This document shows positions 6,601 through 13,414 of a DNA stretch of 13,785 nucleotides, one piece after another. How positions within the stretch are numbered: the stretch's first letter is position 1; each line of letters begins with the position of its first letter. A program made the translations under genes and the position numbers. The notes under the pieces are model-generated. The model was not told where the DNA came from. It saw nothing but the letters and a program-made list of their open reading frames with translations, and searched no databases. The stretch spans positions 1 to 13,785 of the forward strand of contig DFGZ01000188.1 in the NCBI GenBank assembly GCA_002371295.1. Direction: 5' to 3'. Origin of the DNA: Oribacterium sp. UBA3737. Lineage in GTDB: Bacteria > Bacillota_A > Clostridia > Lachnospirales > Lachnospiraceae.

Positions 6601-7569
6601 TCAGTACACCTTATAACCTTTTGCCAGATAGTTCCTGACATAGTCGGCGACCCCCTGTGCCGGATCAGAAAAAGAACCTGTATATCCGGCTTCCCGAAGC
6701 TTTTCCGTCTCAGCCTCAGTATAGTACTGATAGGTATCTCTCAGTGTCACCGGCATATCGATATATTCGATCTCAGGCACCAGATCAAGAGCATGAAAGG
6801 TTGCTTCCGCAAGAGCTCTGAAGCTTTGTGCACTGCCGGTACCGACATTGAACAGTCCGCTTAGCTCAGGATGATCCAGAAACCAAAGGATAACATCACA
6901 GACATCCTTGACATAGACAAAGTCTCTCTTCTGTTCCCCGTCGGCGATGCCCTCCCTGTAAGACCTGAAAAGTCGGATCCTTCCGGTATCCCGGATCTGT
7001 CTGTATCCGTGAAATACCATGCTCGCCATACTTCCCTTGCAGTATTCATTCGGTCCGTAAACATTAAAAAATTTAAGCCCGACATGCTGGGATGGGAATA
7101 CATCGGCCTGATGCTTCACCCAGCTGTCAAACATCTGCTTGGAATAACCGTACGGATTGAGAGGTTCCAGAAGATCTATGTCCTGTCTGTCATCAAAGCC
7201 CCTGCTCCCGTCTCCGTATGTGGCCGCAGAGCTGGCGTAGATAAAAGGAATACCCGCATCTGCACAGTAATTCCAGAGCATTTTGGTGTACTCAAAATTG
7301 TTCTTCCAAAGATAATCAAAATCCTTCTCCGTAGTTGATGAACATGCACCCATATGGATAATAGCCTCCACTCCCTTTATACCCGGAAGTATGCCCGCAA
7401 GTTCTGTCTTGTGAATATAGCTGAGATACCGCTTGTTCCTGATGTTCATCCACTTATCGGTGGATGCGATATCATCCGCAATGATGATATCACCCCTGTC
7501 TCTGTCATTTAGTGATCGTATGATACAGCTTCCTATGAAGCCTGCTCCTCCGGTGACCAGAATACTCAT
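6601..7569 (-). CDS. hldD: ADP-L-glycero-D-manno-heptose 6-epimerase
   Basis: A protein of 322 residues of the extended SDR family. The NAD(P) motif GGAGFIG is at 7-13. GACSSTTE (74-81) and YASSAATYGD (111-120) are strongly typical of HldD/RfaD. The catalytic YxxxK is YGYSK at 140-144, the same numbering as E. coli HldD (Tyr140, Lys144). FNVYGPNEYCKGSMASM (about 168-184) carries the second active-site lysine region, and YQYYTEAE near the C-terminus is also characteristic. It inverts C6 of ADP-D,D-heptose to give ADP-L,D-heptose, the donor used by heptosyltransferases. The start ATG has AAAGGA upstream. It sits between the protein heptosyltransferase gene and gmhA in the same operon. Confidence 0.96.
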   Translation of the reverse strand: MSILVTGGAGFIGSCIIRSLNDRDRGDIIIADDIASTDKWMNIRNKRYLSYIHKTELAGILPGIKGVEAIIHMGACSSTTEKDFDYLWKNNFEYTKMLWNYCADAGIPFIYASSAATYGDGSRGFDDRQDIDLLEPLNPYGYSKQMFDSWVKHQADVFPSQHVGLKFFNVYGPNEYCKGSMASMVFHGYRQIRDTGRIRLFRSYREGIADGEQKRDFVYVKDVCDVILWFLDHPELSGLFNVGTGSAQSFRALAEATFHALDLVPEIEYIDMPVTLRDTYQYYTEAETEKLREAGYTGSFSDPAQGVADYVRNYLAKGYKVY

Positions 7570-7581
7570 AGCACTGTCCTT

Positions 7582-7629
7582 TCACAAATATAATGCTGTG
7601 AGCGTCAAAAGAATTTGCTGCTCACTCAT
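7582..7629 (-). other. Possible 15-codon micro-ORF before hldD
   Basis: The 101-base gap between the heptosyltransferase gene and hldD holds ATG at 7629, 15 codons (MSEQQILLTLTALYL) and TGA, ending 12 bases before the hldD start. CGGGGCG precedes it as a weak ribosome binding site. An inverted repeat GTGAGC/GCTCAC (7598-7603 with 7620-7625, 16-base loop) overlaps it. It could be a leader peptide, but an ORF this short arises easily by chance. No promoter or terminator is convincing here. Confidence 0.15.
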
Positions 7630-7670
7630 AGCGCCCCGTTCAAATTCATATAAAATGCGCTGCTGAATAA

Positions 7671-8891
7671 TCATTTCCCGAGAGGATCCAGATGATGATC
7701 ATCCATGAGACGCTCGATAACCTTAGAGACCTGTCCGGATCCCAAAAGGCGCGTACATTCAAAGGCTCTTGCCGTGCCGTGATGTCTTGGGCAGCTGTAG
7801 AAATCCTTCAGGTCATAGAAAGCATTTATGTCATTCCAACAGCCGTTGCAGATATGGTAATTGATGACACGGTATGGTGTGTAGAATTCCGTAAAGGGCA
7901 GCGTGAAGCCCGATATCAGTACAACAGGGATATCCACGGCCCAGGCAAGCCATGAAAGACCACTCGACAGCCCAACAAAAAAATCAGCGTGAGCAAGCAG
8001 ATCCGCCCTCCTCTTAAGGGGCAGGTTCCCGGTAAAATCCTCGGCACCCTTTGGAACGCCAACAGTCCTTCCGCCGACGTCCATGCTCTTTTCCTTATCG
8101 ATGCAAAGCACCCTGTAGCCCTTCTTTTTCAGATATGCTGTGACTTCATTCCAGCCGTTGGGATTATTCCAGAATTTGGCATAACCGGTGCTCTTTGTGG
8201 CAATACACACATATGGTTCCTTAATGGTACGTCTCTTGCTAAGCTTCAGTACCGGCTTAGTCTCAACAGTATCAAGTCCCAGGCTGGGCGGAATACACTG
8301 CCACAGCCCTACCACTCTGTGATCCACGGGCTGATGGGCAAATCCGTCCGAAGGCGCATACAATCCGATCACATATGTTGCATAACAATCGGGAACGTTC
8401 TCACCGGGTTCTATGAAAATGACGTCGGGATAGGATGGAGCAAAAAGCTCTGCCAATTCCTTCTGCATGGAACAATAAAGGTTACATGCGTGTTTCCTTC
8501 GGAATTCCTCCGCAAATGGGAACCACGCCAGGATATCTCCCAGCGTGCCTACGGGAAAGATCATAAGCACATTCTTCCCCGTCAGATCCAGATCGTGGGA
8601 AAGTATGAGCTCTCCATCCTTCCACAACTCCACACGAAAGTTTATATAATACTTTCTGTTGCTGGCAGCTATGGCATCGCTGAAATCGGTATCAAACAAC
8701 ACCGCCATGGCGTCGAGATCAGTAAAACGCACATGGTAATTTCCCTTTGGCACTTTCACTCTCGCGCCGTCATTAAAATCTAAATTTACCCCATTTACGG
8801 AGGTCTGTCTCGTTACAGGCCCCGGCATATATCTGTTTTTATACAGCTCCGTCTTACCTTCGTTTTTCATATCGTACCCCGTATTTTTCAA
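7671..8891 (-). CDS. Autotransporter-type protein O-heptosyltransferase (BAHT family, TibC/Aah-like)
   Basis: A protein of 406 residues that transfers heptose from ADP-heptose to Ser/Thr of strand-loop-strand repeats. LDFNDGARVKVPKGNYHVRF (37-56) matches the N-terminal domain of TibC/Aah as I recall it. FPVGTLGD (112-119) ends in the expected catalytic Asp119. CIATKSTGYAKFWNN (229-243), GAEDFTG (282-288) and GLSSGLSWLAWA (307-318) are family blocks. Cys348, Cys351, Cys367 and Cys379 (CNGC, SCPRH, ECTR) match the four-cysteine iron finger known from TibC. I take the TTG at 8891 as the start, with GGAG five bases upstream. An ATG at 8870 with GGGG is the alternative. It follows gmhB by 47 bases and shares an operon with all ADP-heptose genes and the repeat protein. 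Standard LPS heptosyltransferases (WaaC/WaaF) lack this cysteine cluster and N-terminal domain. Confidence 0.93.
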   Translation of the reverse strand: MKNTGYDMKNEGKTELYKNRYMPGPVTRQTSVNGVNLDFNDGARVKVPKGNYHVRFTDLDAMAVLFDTDFSDAIAASNRKYYINFRVELWKDGELILSHDLDLTGKNVLMIFPVGTLGDILAWFPFAEEFRRKHACNLYCSMQKELAELFAPSYPDVIFIEPGENVPDCYATYVIGLYAPSDGFAHQPVDHRVVGLWQCIPPSLGLDTVETKPVLKLSKRRTIKEPYVCIATKSTGYAKFWNNPNGWNEVTAYLKKKGYRVLCIDKEKSMDVGGRTVGVPKGAEDFTGNLPLKRRADLLAHADFFVGLSSGLSWLAWAVDIPVVLISGFTLPFTEFYTPYRVINYHICNGCWNDINAFYDLKDFYSCPRHHGTARAFECTRLLGSGQVSKVIERLMDDHHLDPLGK

Positions 8892-8938
8892 GTATCTCCA
8901 TTCCGGAAGATTAATATCTTTTTTATATCCCGCCCACC

Positions 8939-9589
8939 TTAGTGAGCAATATGCTGCGGGGTAACAATTCTCCCTGCAGCTGATAAAAGGTCTTTTTCAT
9001 AAGCGATATTCTTATGCTCTCCACGTTTAACTGAATCTATAATCTCTTCAGATTCCCTTGTGTTGATCAGGAAACCTTTAACGCCTTTATAAAGCATTGA
9101 GGAATCCTGACTTTCACAAATTGCCAAATCGCGAAGCTTATCACCGATGGCATAACTATGCCCAATATCTATATCGAAATCCTGAATCGCTCTTTCAAAC
9201 AGCCCGAGCTTTGGTTTTCGGCAGTTACAATTCTTCCTGTACTTTTCCATTCCCTCTTCAACATTTTCATCCGGGGATGAAAGCGGCAAATGGGGACAAT
9301 AATAGGATGCAAGTATTTCAACACCAAAGGTATCCCGTAGTGTATTTATCATCCAGTTGTTTAAGATTTCATAGTCATGTTCAGTGTAATATCCTCTCGC
9401 TATACCGCTTTGATTCGTGATAATTATGAGTTTGTAACCGGCATTTTGCAGAAGCTTAAGTGCTTCAGGGACTCCAAAAATGAATTCAAAATCAGAGATT
9501 TTGTATATGTAATCACGGTCAACGTTGATCGTACCGTCACGATCGAGGAAAACAGCTTTGTTCTTCATGTTTTTGCGTTCTATCCTCAT
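8939..9589 (-). CDS. gmhB: D-glycero-D-manno-heptose 1,7-bisphosphate 7-phosphatase
   Basis: A protein of 216 residues of the HAD superfamily, histidinol-phosphatase-like branch. Motif I is FLDRDGTIN with Asp16 and Asp18. Motif II is IITNQSG (57-62). CRKPK (123-127) carries the motif III lysine and AIGDKLRDL (147-155) is motif IV. The zinc site of GmhB is present as CPH (Cys98, His100) and CNC (Cys121, Cys123). The loop between them is about ten residues longer than in the E. coli enzyme. It removes the 7-phosphate between the two HldE reactions. Start: the ATG at 9589 has AGGTGG close upstream, while GTG at 9595 and ATG at 9568 (MKNKAVFLDRDG, the usual family start) are alternatives. It follows the cobO stop by 13 bases, so it is probably cotranscribed with cobO. 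Confidence 0.9.
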   Translation of the reverse strand: MRIERKNMKNKAVFLDRDGTINVDRDYIYKISDFEFIFGVPEALKLLQNAGYKLIIITNQSGIARGYYTEHDYEILNNWMINTLRDTFGVEILASYYCPHLPLSSPDENVEEGMEKYRKNCNCRKPKLGLFERAIQDFDIDIGHSYAIGDKLRDLAICESQDSSMLYKGVKGFLINTRESEEIIDSVKRGEHKNIAYEKDLLSAAGRIVTPQHIAH

Positions 9590-9602
9590 TACCACCTGGC
9601 AC

Positions 9603-10208
9603 TCACAGCTCTACCCCGACTCTTGCCTTGATCCCGTCATCATAGGGGTGCTTGTCCTTGACCATATTGGTGACATAATCCGCCATGGACAGGATGGTAA
9701 TGTCGGGATCCCGGCCTGTCAGTATGACCTCCACATTTTCAGGAACCCTCAAAAGAAAGTGGGTCAGAAGATCCCGATCCAGAAGGTCTTTATTCACCGC
9801 ATCCAGTATCTCATCGAATATGAACATAGCCTCTATATCAGGTTTAAAAGGCTCTCCCTGCATGATGACTCCGGCCTTTCTCAGCCTTTCTTCGGAAGCT
9901 ATCTGCTTTTTGACCTGATTCTTCAGACTTATCTTCATGGTTTTGATGGCCTTTACGAACATGGCATCACAATCTTTTCTGGTGATCTTCAGCTCTTCGT
10001 AGGACATCTTTCCTGTCCATCCGAAGAAATGCTCGGGAAAAAGTACCAGCACTCCCGGAATCTTCTCCAGGATGCCGATCTCTCCGGACATACCGTCCTT
10101 CAGGAACTGACAAAAGACCACCGGCACATTATGTCCGGCAGCCCTTACAGCAGCTCCCACAGCCGCGGTGGTCTTCCCTTTTCCGTTTCCCTGATATATA
10201 TGAATCAT
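9603..10208 (-). CDS. cobO: Cob(I)yrinic acid a,c-diamide adenosyltransferase
   Basis: A protein of 201 residues (E. coli BtuR has 196). The N-terminal P-loop YQGNGKGKTTAA covers residues 5-16, followed by the family pattern AVRAAGH and CQFLKDG. MFIFDEILDAVN is the Walker B region. VEVILTGRDPD, ADYVTNMV and KHPYDDGIKARVGVEL form the typical CobA/CobO C-terminus. It transfers the adenosyl group of ATP to the cobalt of corrinoids. It starts 165 bases after the cobQ stop, behind its own promoter, and is the first gene of the transcript that continues into the heptose genes. Being an adenosyltransferase, it has no known part in ADP-heptose synthesis, so the shared transcript is odd. A stretch around residues 95-130 (KTMKISLKNQVKKQIASEER) is longer and more basic than in most homologues I recall. 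Confidence 0.93.
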   Translation of the reverse strand: MIHIYQGNGKGKTTAAVGAAVRAAGHNVPVVFCQFLKDGMSGEIGILEKIPGVLVLFPEHFFGWTGKMSYEELKITRKDCDAMFVKAIKTMKISLKNQVKKQIASEERLRKAGVIMQGEPFKPDIEAMFIFDEILDAVNKDLLDRDLLTHFLLRVPENVEVILTGRDPDITILSMADYVTNMVKDKHPYDDGIKARVGVEL

Positions 10209-10236
10209 CTTAATGCCTTTCCCTTTTTATCTTCAC

Positions 10237-10245
10237 ATTATAGCA
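10237..10245 (-). promoter_or_regulatory. Extended -10 promoter of cobO and probably the heptosylation operon
   Basis: The minus strand reads TGCTATAAT, a perfect -10 hexamer with the TGn extension, placed so that RNA would start about 20 bases before the cobO ATG. The -35 region at 17-bp spacing (AACGTT) is poor, which is usual for extended -10 promoters. A T-run (10252-10258) lies between. No further convincing promoter was found down to the repeat-protein gene, so this is the best candidate for driving the whole set. A second TATAAT at 10281-10286 has TTGACA only 10 bases upstream, too close to form a promoter. Confidence 0.55.
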
Positions 10246-10318
10246 TATCGTAAAAAAACAACGTTCATTTACTTCTGTGTATTATATCGCGGAACCTGTC
10301 AAAAAATTTGATGCTAAA

Positions 10319-10353
10319 AAACACAAAAAAGACATTCCCCAAAAGGAATGTCT
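10319..10353 (-). terminator. Rho-independent terminator of cobQ
   Basis: In the minus-strand RNA, AGACAUUCC (10345-10353) pairs perfectly with GGAAUGUCU (10330-10338) across a six-base loop. A long U-rich tract (10319-10329) follows. It lies 21 bases after the cobQ stop codon. It separates cobQ from the cobO/heptose transcript. Confidence 0.92.
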
Positions 10354-10373
10354 CAAAAGCGGATATTTCAGGA

Positions 10374-11981
10374 TCAGTTTTCGAGCCCCATGATCCGATA
10401 CACTTTATCCATATCAAGGGACTCTCTCAGCACAGATGCTAGCTTATCATACTGCTCCTCCTTGAAATCCTCATACCGTAATTCTGTTATATGTTCGCGG
10501 TTTATCCCCTTTTTCCCGAATAAAATCTGAAGAAATGCTTCCCGGAGTTCATCACTGTCAAAAAAGCCATGAATGTAGGTTCCGAAGACATTACCGACAG
10601 AATCAATGTATCTGTTTTCTGATCCTGCCCCGTAAGTTCTTCCCATGTGAATCTCATAGCCTGTGACAGTCTTACCGTTGAGCCAGGAAAACACACCGGA
10701 AAGTCCGGAAAGTTCCTCTGTGACTCTGGTTCTTGTCTTCTCTTCGGCAAATTCTGTCACCAACGGCAAAAGTCCAAGCCCCCGGGCCGCTGTTCCGGGA
10801 ACAGTTTCCGCTCCGGACTCATCCACGATACTTTCCCCAAGCATCTGATAACCTCCGCAGATTCCTATGATCATAGTTCCGGCATGATGCTTCTGAAGAA
10901 TCTTCGCTTCAAGTCCCGTAGCCCTGAGCCACTCCATGTCCCTGATGGTGCTCTTGGTTCCGGGAAGAATGATGAGGTCCGGCTCTCCCAGCTCTTGAAC
11001 CTTCGTGACATATCGGACTGATACTCCGGGTTCTGTGGATAATGCAGTAAAGTCGGTGAAATTGCTGATTCTGGGAAGACGGATAACCGCTATATCAAGA
11101 AGTGATGTGATTGATTCATTAAAACCGAGCACATCACCGTGCCCGGTTTTTTTATCCGATCCACTGCCATGACAACTCTCGTTTTTCGCTTCTTTGCACA
11201 TTCCGGCATCCGAATCCGGCATTTTCCTGATATATCTTCTTACATTCAGCTGCTCCGAAAGAGAGTCCTCATCATCTATCACCATATCCATATATGGCAC
11301 TACCCCGAGAATATCCTTTCCGGTTCTTTCCTTCAGGATATCAAGCCCGGGATCCAGTATGGTCTTGTCGCCTCTGAACTTATTTATGATCAGCCCCTTA
11401 ATCCGCGCCTTCTCGTAATCTTCCAGCAGCTCGATGGTTCCGTAGAGCTGTGCAAATACTCCGCCCCTGTCTATATCACCCACCAGCAGCACCGGCGCAT
11501 CCGCAAGCTCTGCCATGCCCATGTTGACGATATCATCATCCCTGAGATTTATCTCCGCGGGACTCCCTGCTCCCTCGATCACGATGATGTCGTAGTCCTC
11601 TGAAAGCTTATCATAGGCTTCCCGAACTACAGGAATCAGCTGTTTCTTATGTTTATAATACTCCCGCGCGGTCATGTTGCTTTTGACCTTACCGTTGATG
11701 ATAACCTGAGAGCCCACATCTGTCGTCGGCTTCAGCAGTATGGGATTCATAAGAACAGATGGCTTAATGCCGGCGGCCTCCGCCTGAACCACCTGAGCAC
11801 GGCCCATCTCCAGTCCTTCATCGGTTATAAAGCTGTTCAGCGCCATGTTCTGAGACTTAAACGGAGCCACTCTGTATCCGTCCTGATGGAAAATGCGGCA
11901 TAGACCTGCTGCAATGAGACTCTTTCCGGCATTGGACATGGTCCCCTGTATCATGATGGCTTTTGCTCTTTTCTTCTCCAT
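10374..11981 (-). CDS. cobQ: Cobyric acid synthase (glutamine-dependent)
   Basis: A protein of 535 residues that amidates four side chains of adenosylcobyrinic acid a,c-diamide. The N-terminal ATP-binding domain has GTMSNAGKS (13-21), [11 protein letters not shown] (40-50) and [13 protein letters not shown] (134-146). The C-terminal glutamine amidotransferase domain has the nucleophile Cys375 in [17 protein letters not shown] (441-447) and His471 in YIHGFFD. The start ATG at 11981 has AAAGGGAAA upstream. The linker between the domains (about 246-290) is longer and more polar than usual and carries low-complexity Gly/Ser/Lys sequence. The gene ends in a strong terminator. Apart from cobO across that terminator, no other cobalamin gene is in the window. 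The 233 bases upstream hold the 39-bp repeats and no recognisable cobalamin riboswitch. Confidence 0.95.
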   Translation of the reverse strand: MEKKRAKAIMIQGTMSNAGKSLIAAGLCRIFHQDGYRVAPFKSQNMALNSFITDEGLEMGRAQVVQAEAAGIKPSVLMNPILLKPTTDVGSQVIINGKVKSNMTAREYYKHKKQLIPVVREAYDKLSEDYDIIVIEGAGSPAEINLRDDDIVNMGMAELADAPVLLVGDIDRGGVFAQLYGTIELLEDYEKARIKGLIINKFRGDKTILDPGLDILKERTGKDILGVVPYMDMVIDDEDSLSEQLNVRRYIRKMPDSDAGMCKEAKNESCHGSGSDKKTGHGDVLGFNESITSLLDIAVIRLPRISNFTDFTALSTEPGVSVRYVTKVQELGEPDLIILPGTKSTIRDMEWLRATGLEAKILQKHHAGTMIIGICGGYQMLGESIVDESGAETVPGTAARGLGLLPLVTEFAEEKTRTRVTEELSGLSGVFSWLNGKTVTGYEIHMGRTYGAGSENRYIDSVGNVFGTYIHGFFDSDELREAFLQILFGKKGINREHITELRYEDFKEEQYDKLASVLRESLDMDKVYRIMGLEN

Positions 11982-12114
11982 TAGTTTCCCTTTTTAAATT
12001 CTAAATTGTGATGCGGATGACTAAAGTTATATCCCATCCTTTTGCACTCCATAGTCGTAAAAACGACCTTTGTAAACTGATATGCGAAGTTCTGTTATTC
12101 CGCTCAGAAATTAA

Positions 12115-12246
12115 TTCTCGAAATCAGCTTGCAGTGTCAGCTCTTATAATCACTTCTCGGAATCAGCTTATAATGTCAGCTCTTATAATTACTTCTCGGA
12201 ATCAGCTTATAATGTCAGCTCTTATAATTACTTCTCGGAATCAGCT
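12115..12246 (-). repeat. 39-bp tandem repeats duplicating the 3' end and stop codon of the lipoprotein gene
   Basis: Three full 39-base units (12115-12153, 12154-12192, 12193-12231) and a partial fourth (12232-12246). The middle two are identical, and the first differs at five positions. On the minus strand each unit encodes LIPRSNYKS, a TGA stop, then HYK. The real gene ends at the first stop (12215-12217), and the remaining units lie in the 3' untranslated region before cobQ. They have no unique spacers, so this is not a CRISPR array. The rest of the 233-base gap to cobQ holds only a short GTCGT/ACGAC hairpin (12054-12067) without a U tract. Confidence 0.85.
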
Positions 12247-13414
12247 CTTCTCCTCCGAAAAAAGACTTTCTGATTCCATCATCATTTGTTAAGACGAAGC
12301 CCAAATCTCCCGCTTCTTTCCAGTAAAGATCATTTTCAAAATACCTGTCACCGCTGATCACCGATCCCGGGCTCTTATATGCTTCCCTGTCCTCATGGCT
12401 ATGGTATTCGTGTTTCAGGAACTCGGAATCTTTGTCTGCATAGATCGTAAAATCAAAGATATGTTCCCGGTCAGGAAAGGTAATGAGATATCCGTTTTCT
12501 GTTTTTTCAAAAGACAGGTCATTAAAATCGCTCTCCCGGCCTTCTATCACCTTAATTTCTCCCTTTTCTTCCTTCTCAACCCAATAAGTTTCCTTCATAC
12601 GGATGCGAATATCCGGATCATCCACCTGACGGAAACAGTATCTGTGATAAACCGCCCGGCCGCTGTAAGTGGCTATATCTTCAAAAGAATCCGAAAGGTC
12701 AAAATTTTCAAAGAATAATCCATTTCCTTCCCGCTCTTTCACCCAAAAAGTCATATTGTACTTCTCAAGAACAGCTTCATCCGGAACTCTGATGGAACCT
12801 CCGATTCCAATCATCTGCCTGCTGTCTTTATCACGTACAAATTCCTCAAGAATTTTCCGGGCATCATCATTGGCAGCTCCCTCCAGCTTCAGGACCAGTT
12901 CACCGGGAAGCCATACTTCGCCTGATAATGTTTCTTTATAGGTATGATTTTTGCCTCCTGCCGGAATACGGAATCCGGTGCCAAGTCTCATTACATCGCA
13001 GTCTTCCCGGTAATTCTCAAGATTCAGTGCTTCATAAACGTAATCCAGACACACTTCATTAAACAAGGTGTTGTCATAAGTGATATATACACCGTCGGAT
13101 TTTGTATCCACAAGATAGTTCCGGATTTCACCCTTATCGGAAAATGTTCCCGTAACAAGGTCTGTAAGATAGTGGGGACCGCTGGGAATCATAATTACAT
13201 ATCCTTCGGAAGAAAGAACCTCTCGTCCTGTCATGTTCTTATCCAGCCATTCCTGCATCTGCTTTCCGCCGGTTTCTTCCAGGTTTTTCTTGTCTTCCTC
13301 CTCATACTGGGGACCGCGACAGCTGGAAAAACCGCATGATACAAGGAAGATCACAACTACGAGACTTGCAAAAAACAGTAGTCTTTTATTTCTCATTCTT
13401 TGATATAGAAACAT
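12215..13414 (-). CDS. Predicted lipoprotein of unknown function
   Basis: A protein of 399 residues. A basic start (RMRNKR) and a hydrophobic segment (12-26) end in a lipobox FLVSC with Cys27, so it should be lipid-anchored on the outside of the membrane. The rest is charged and mostly beta-like, with no domain I can name. Residues around 170-245 (LVLKLEG, EEFVRDKD, IRVPDEAVLEKY, LFFENFDLS) resemble the gene immediately upstream, so the two share a domain. The ATG at 13414 has GGAG nine bases upstream and overlaps the preceding gene by 29 bases. An ATG at 13396 (MRNKRLLFF) is the alternative and would give a more usual signal peptide length. The overlap implies cotranslation. The C-terminus LIPRSNYKS is the part repeated in tandem downstream. 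Confidence 0.8.
   Translation of the reverse strand: MFLYQRMRNKRLLFFASLVVVIFLVSCGFSSCRGPQYEEEDKKNLEETGGKQMQEWLDKNMTGREVLSSEGYVIMIPSGPHYLTDLVTGTFSDKGEIRNYLVDTKSDGVYITYDNTLFNEVCLDYVYEALNLENYREDCDVMRLGTGFRIPAGGKNHTYKETLSGEVWLPGELVLKLEGAANDDARKILEEFVRDKDSRQMIGIGGSIRVPDEAVLEKYNMTFWVKEREGNGLFFENFDLSDSFEDIATYSGRAVYHRYCFRQVDDPDIRIRMKETYWVEKEEKGEIKVIEGRESDFNDLSFEKTENGYLITFPDREHIFDFTIYADKDSEFLKHEYHSHEDREAYKSPGSVISGDRYFENDLYWKEAGDLGFVLTNDDGIRKSFFGGEELIPRSNYKS

Larger units (their letters stand above)
2625..10245 (-). other. Predicted operon: cobO-gmhB-heptosyltransferase-hldD-gmhA-hldE-repeat protein (protein O-heptosylation locus)
   Basis: Seven consecutive minus-strand genes lie between one good promoter (10237-10245) and a hairpin at 2555-2595. 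Gaps are 13, 47, 101, 8, 7 and 70 bases. The enzymes cover GmhA, HldE kinase, GmhB, HldE adenylyltransferase and HldD, giving ADP-L-glycero-D-manno-heptose, then a BAHT-type transferase, then a secreted protein with AIDA-like repeats. No WaaC/WaaF or lipid A gene is present. One transcript is inferred from spacing. The terminator-like hairpin after hldE may make the last gene partly separate. Confidence 0.7.

Noticed and set aside
7989..8783. Plus-strand open frame of 264 codons.
   Set aside because: It lies wholly inside the heptosyltransferase gene, whose family motifs are unmistakable, and its translation shows no domain.
4561..9589. LPS core biosynthesis cluster of a Gram-negative organism.
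   Set aside because: No WaaC/WaaF-type transferase, lipid A or O-antigen gene is present. The only transferase is the protein-modifying BAHT type, followed by an AIDA-like repeat protein without a beta-barrel.
9525..10253. Plus-strand open frame of 242 codons.
   Set aside because: It is antisense to cobO and the start of gmhB, both clear conserved genes.
11982..12214. Cobalamin riboswitch upstream of cobQ (and in 10209-10320 upstream of cobO).
   Set aside because: The conserved B12-box type sequence and a leader long enough for the fold were not seen in either gap.
12115..12246. Direct repeats considered as a CRISPR array.
   Set aside because: Units are contiguous with no unique spacers, and no cas gene is nearby.
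12008..12292. Plus-strand open frame of 94 codons with a 13-residue repeat.
   Set aside because: The repeat is explained by the 39-bp tandem unit derived from the lipoprotein gene end. There is no ribosome binding site, and the frame overlaps the lipoprotein gene antisense.
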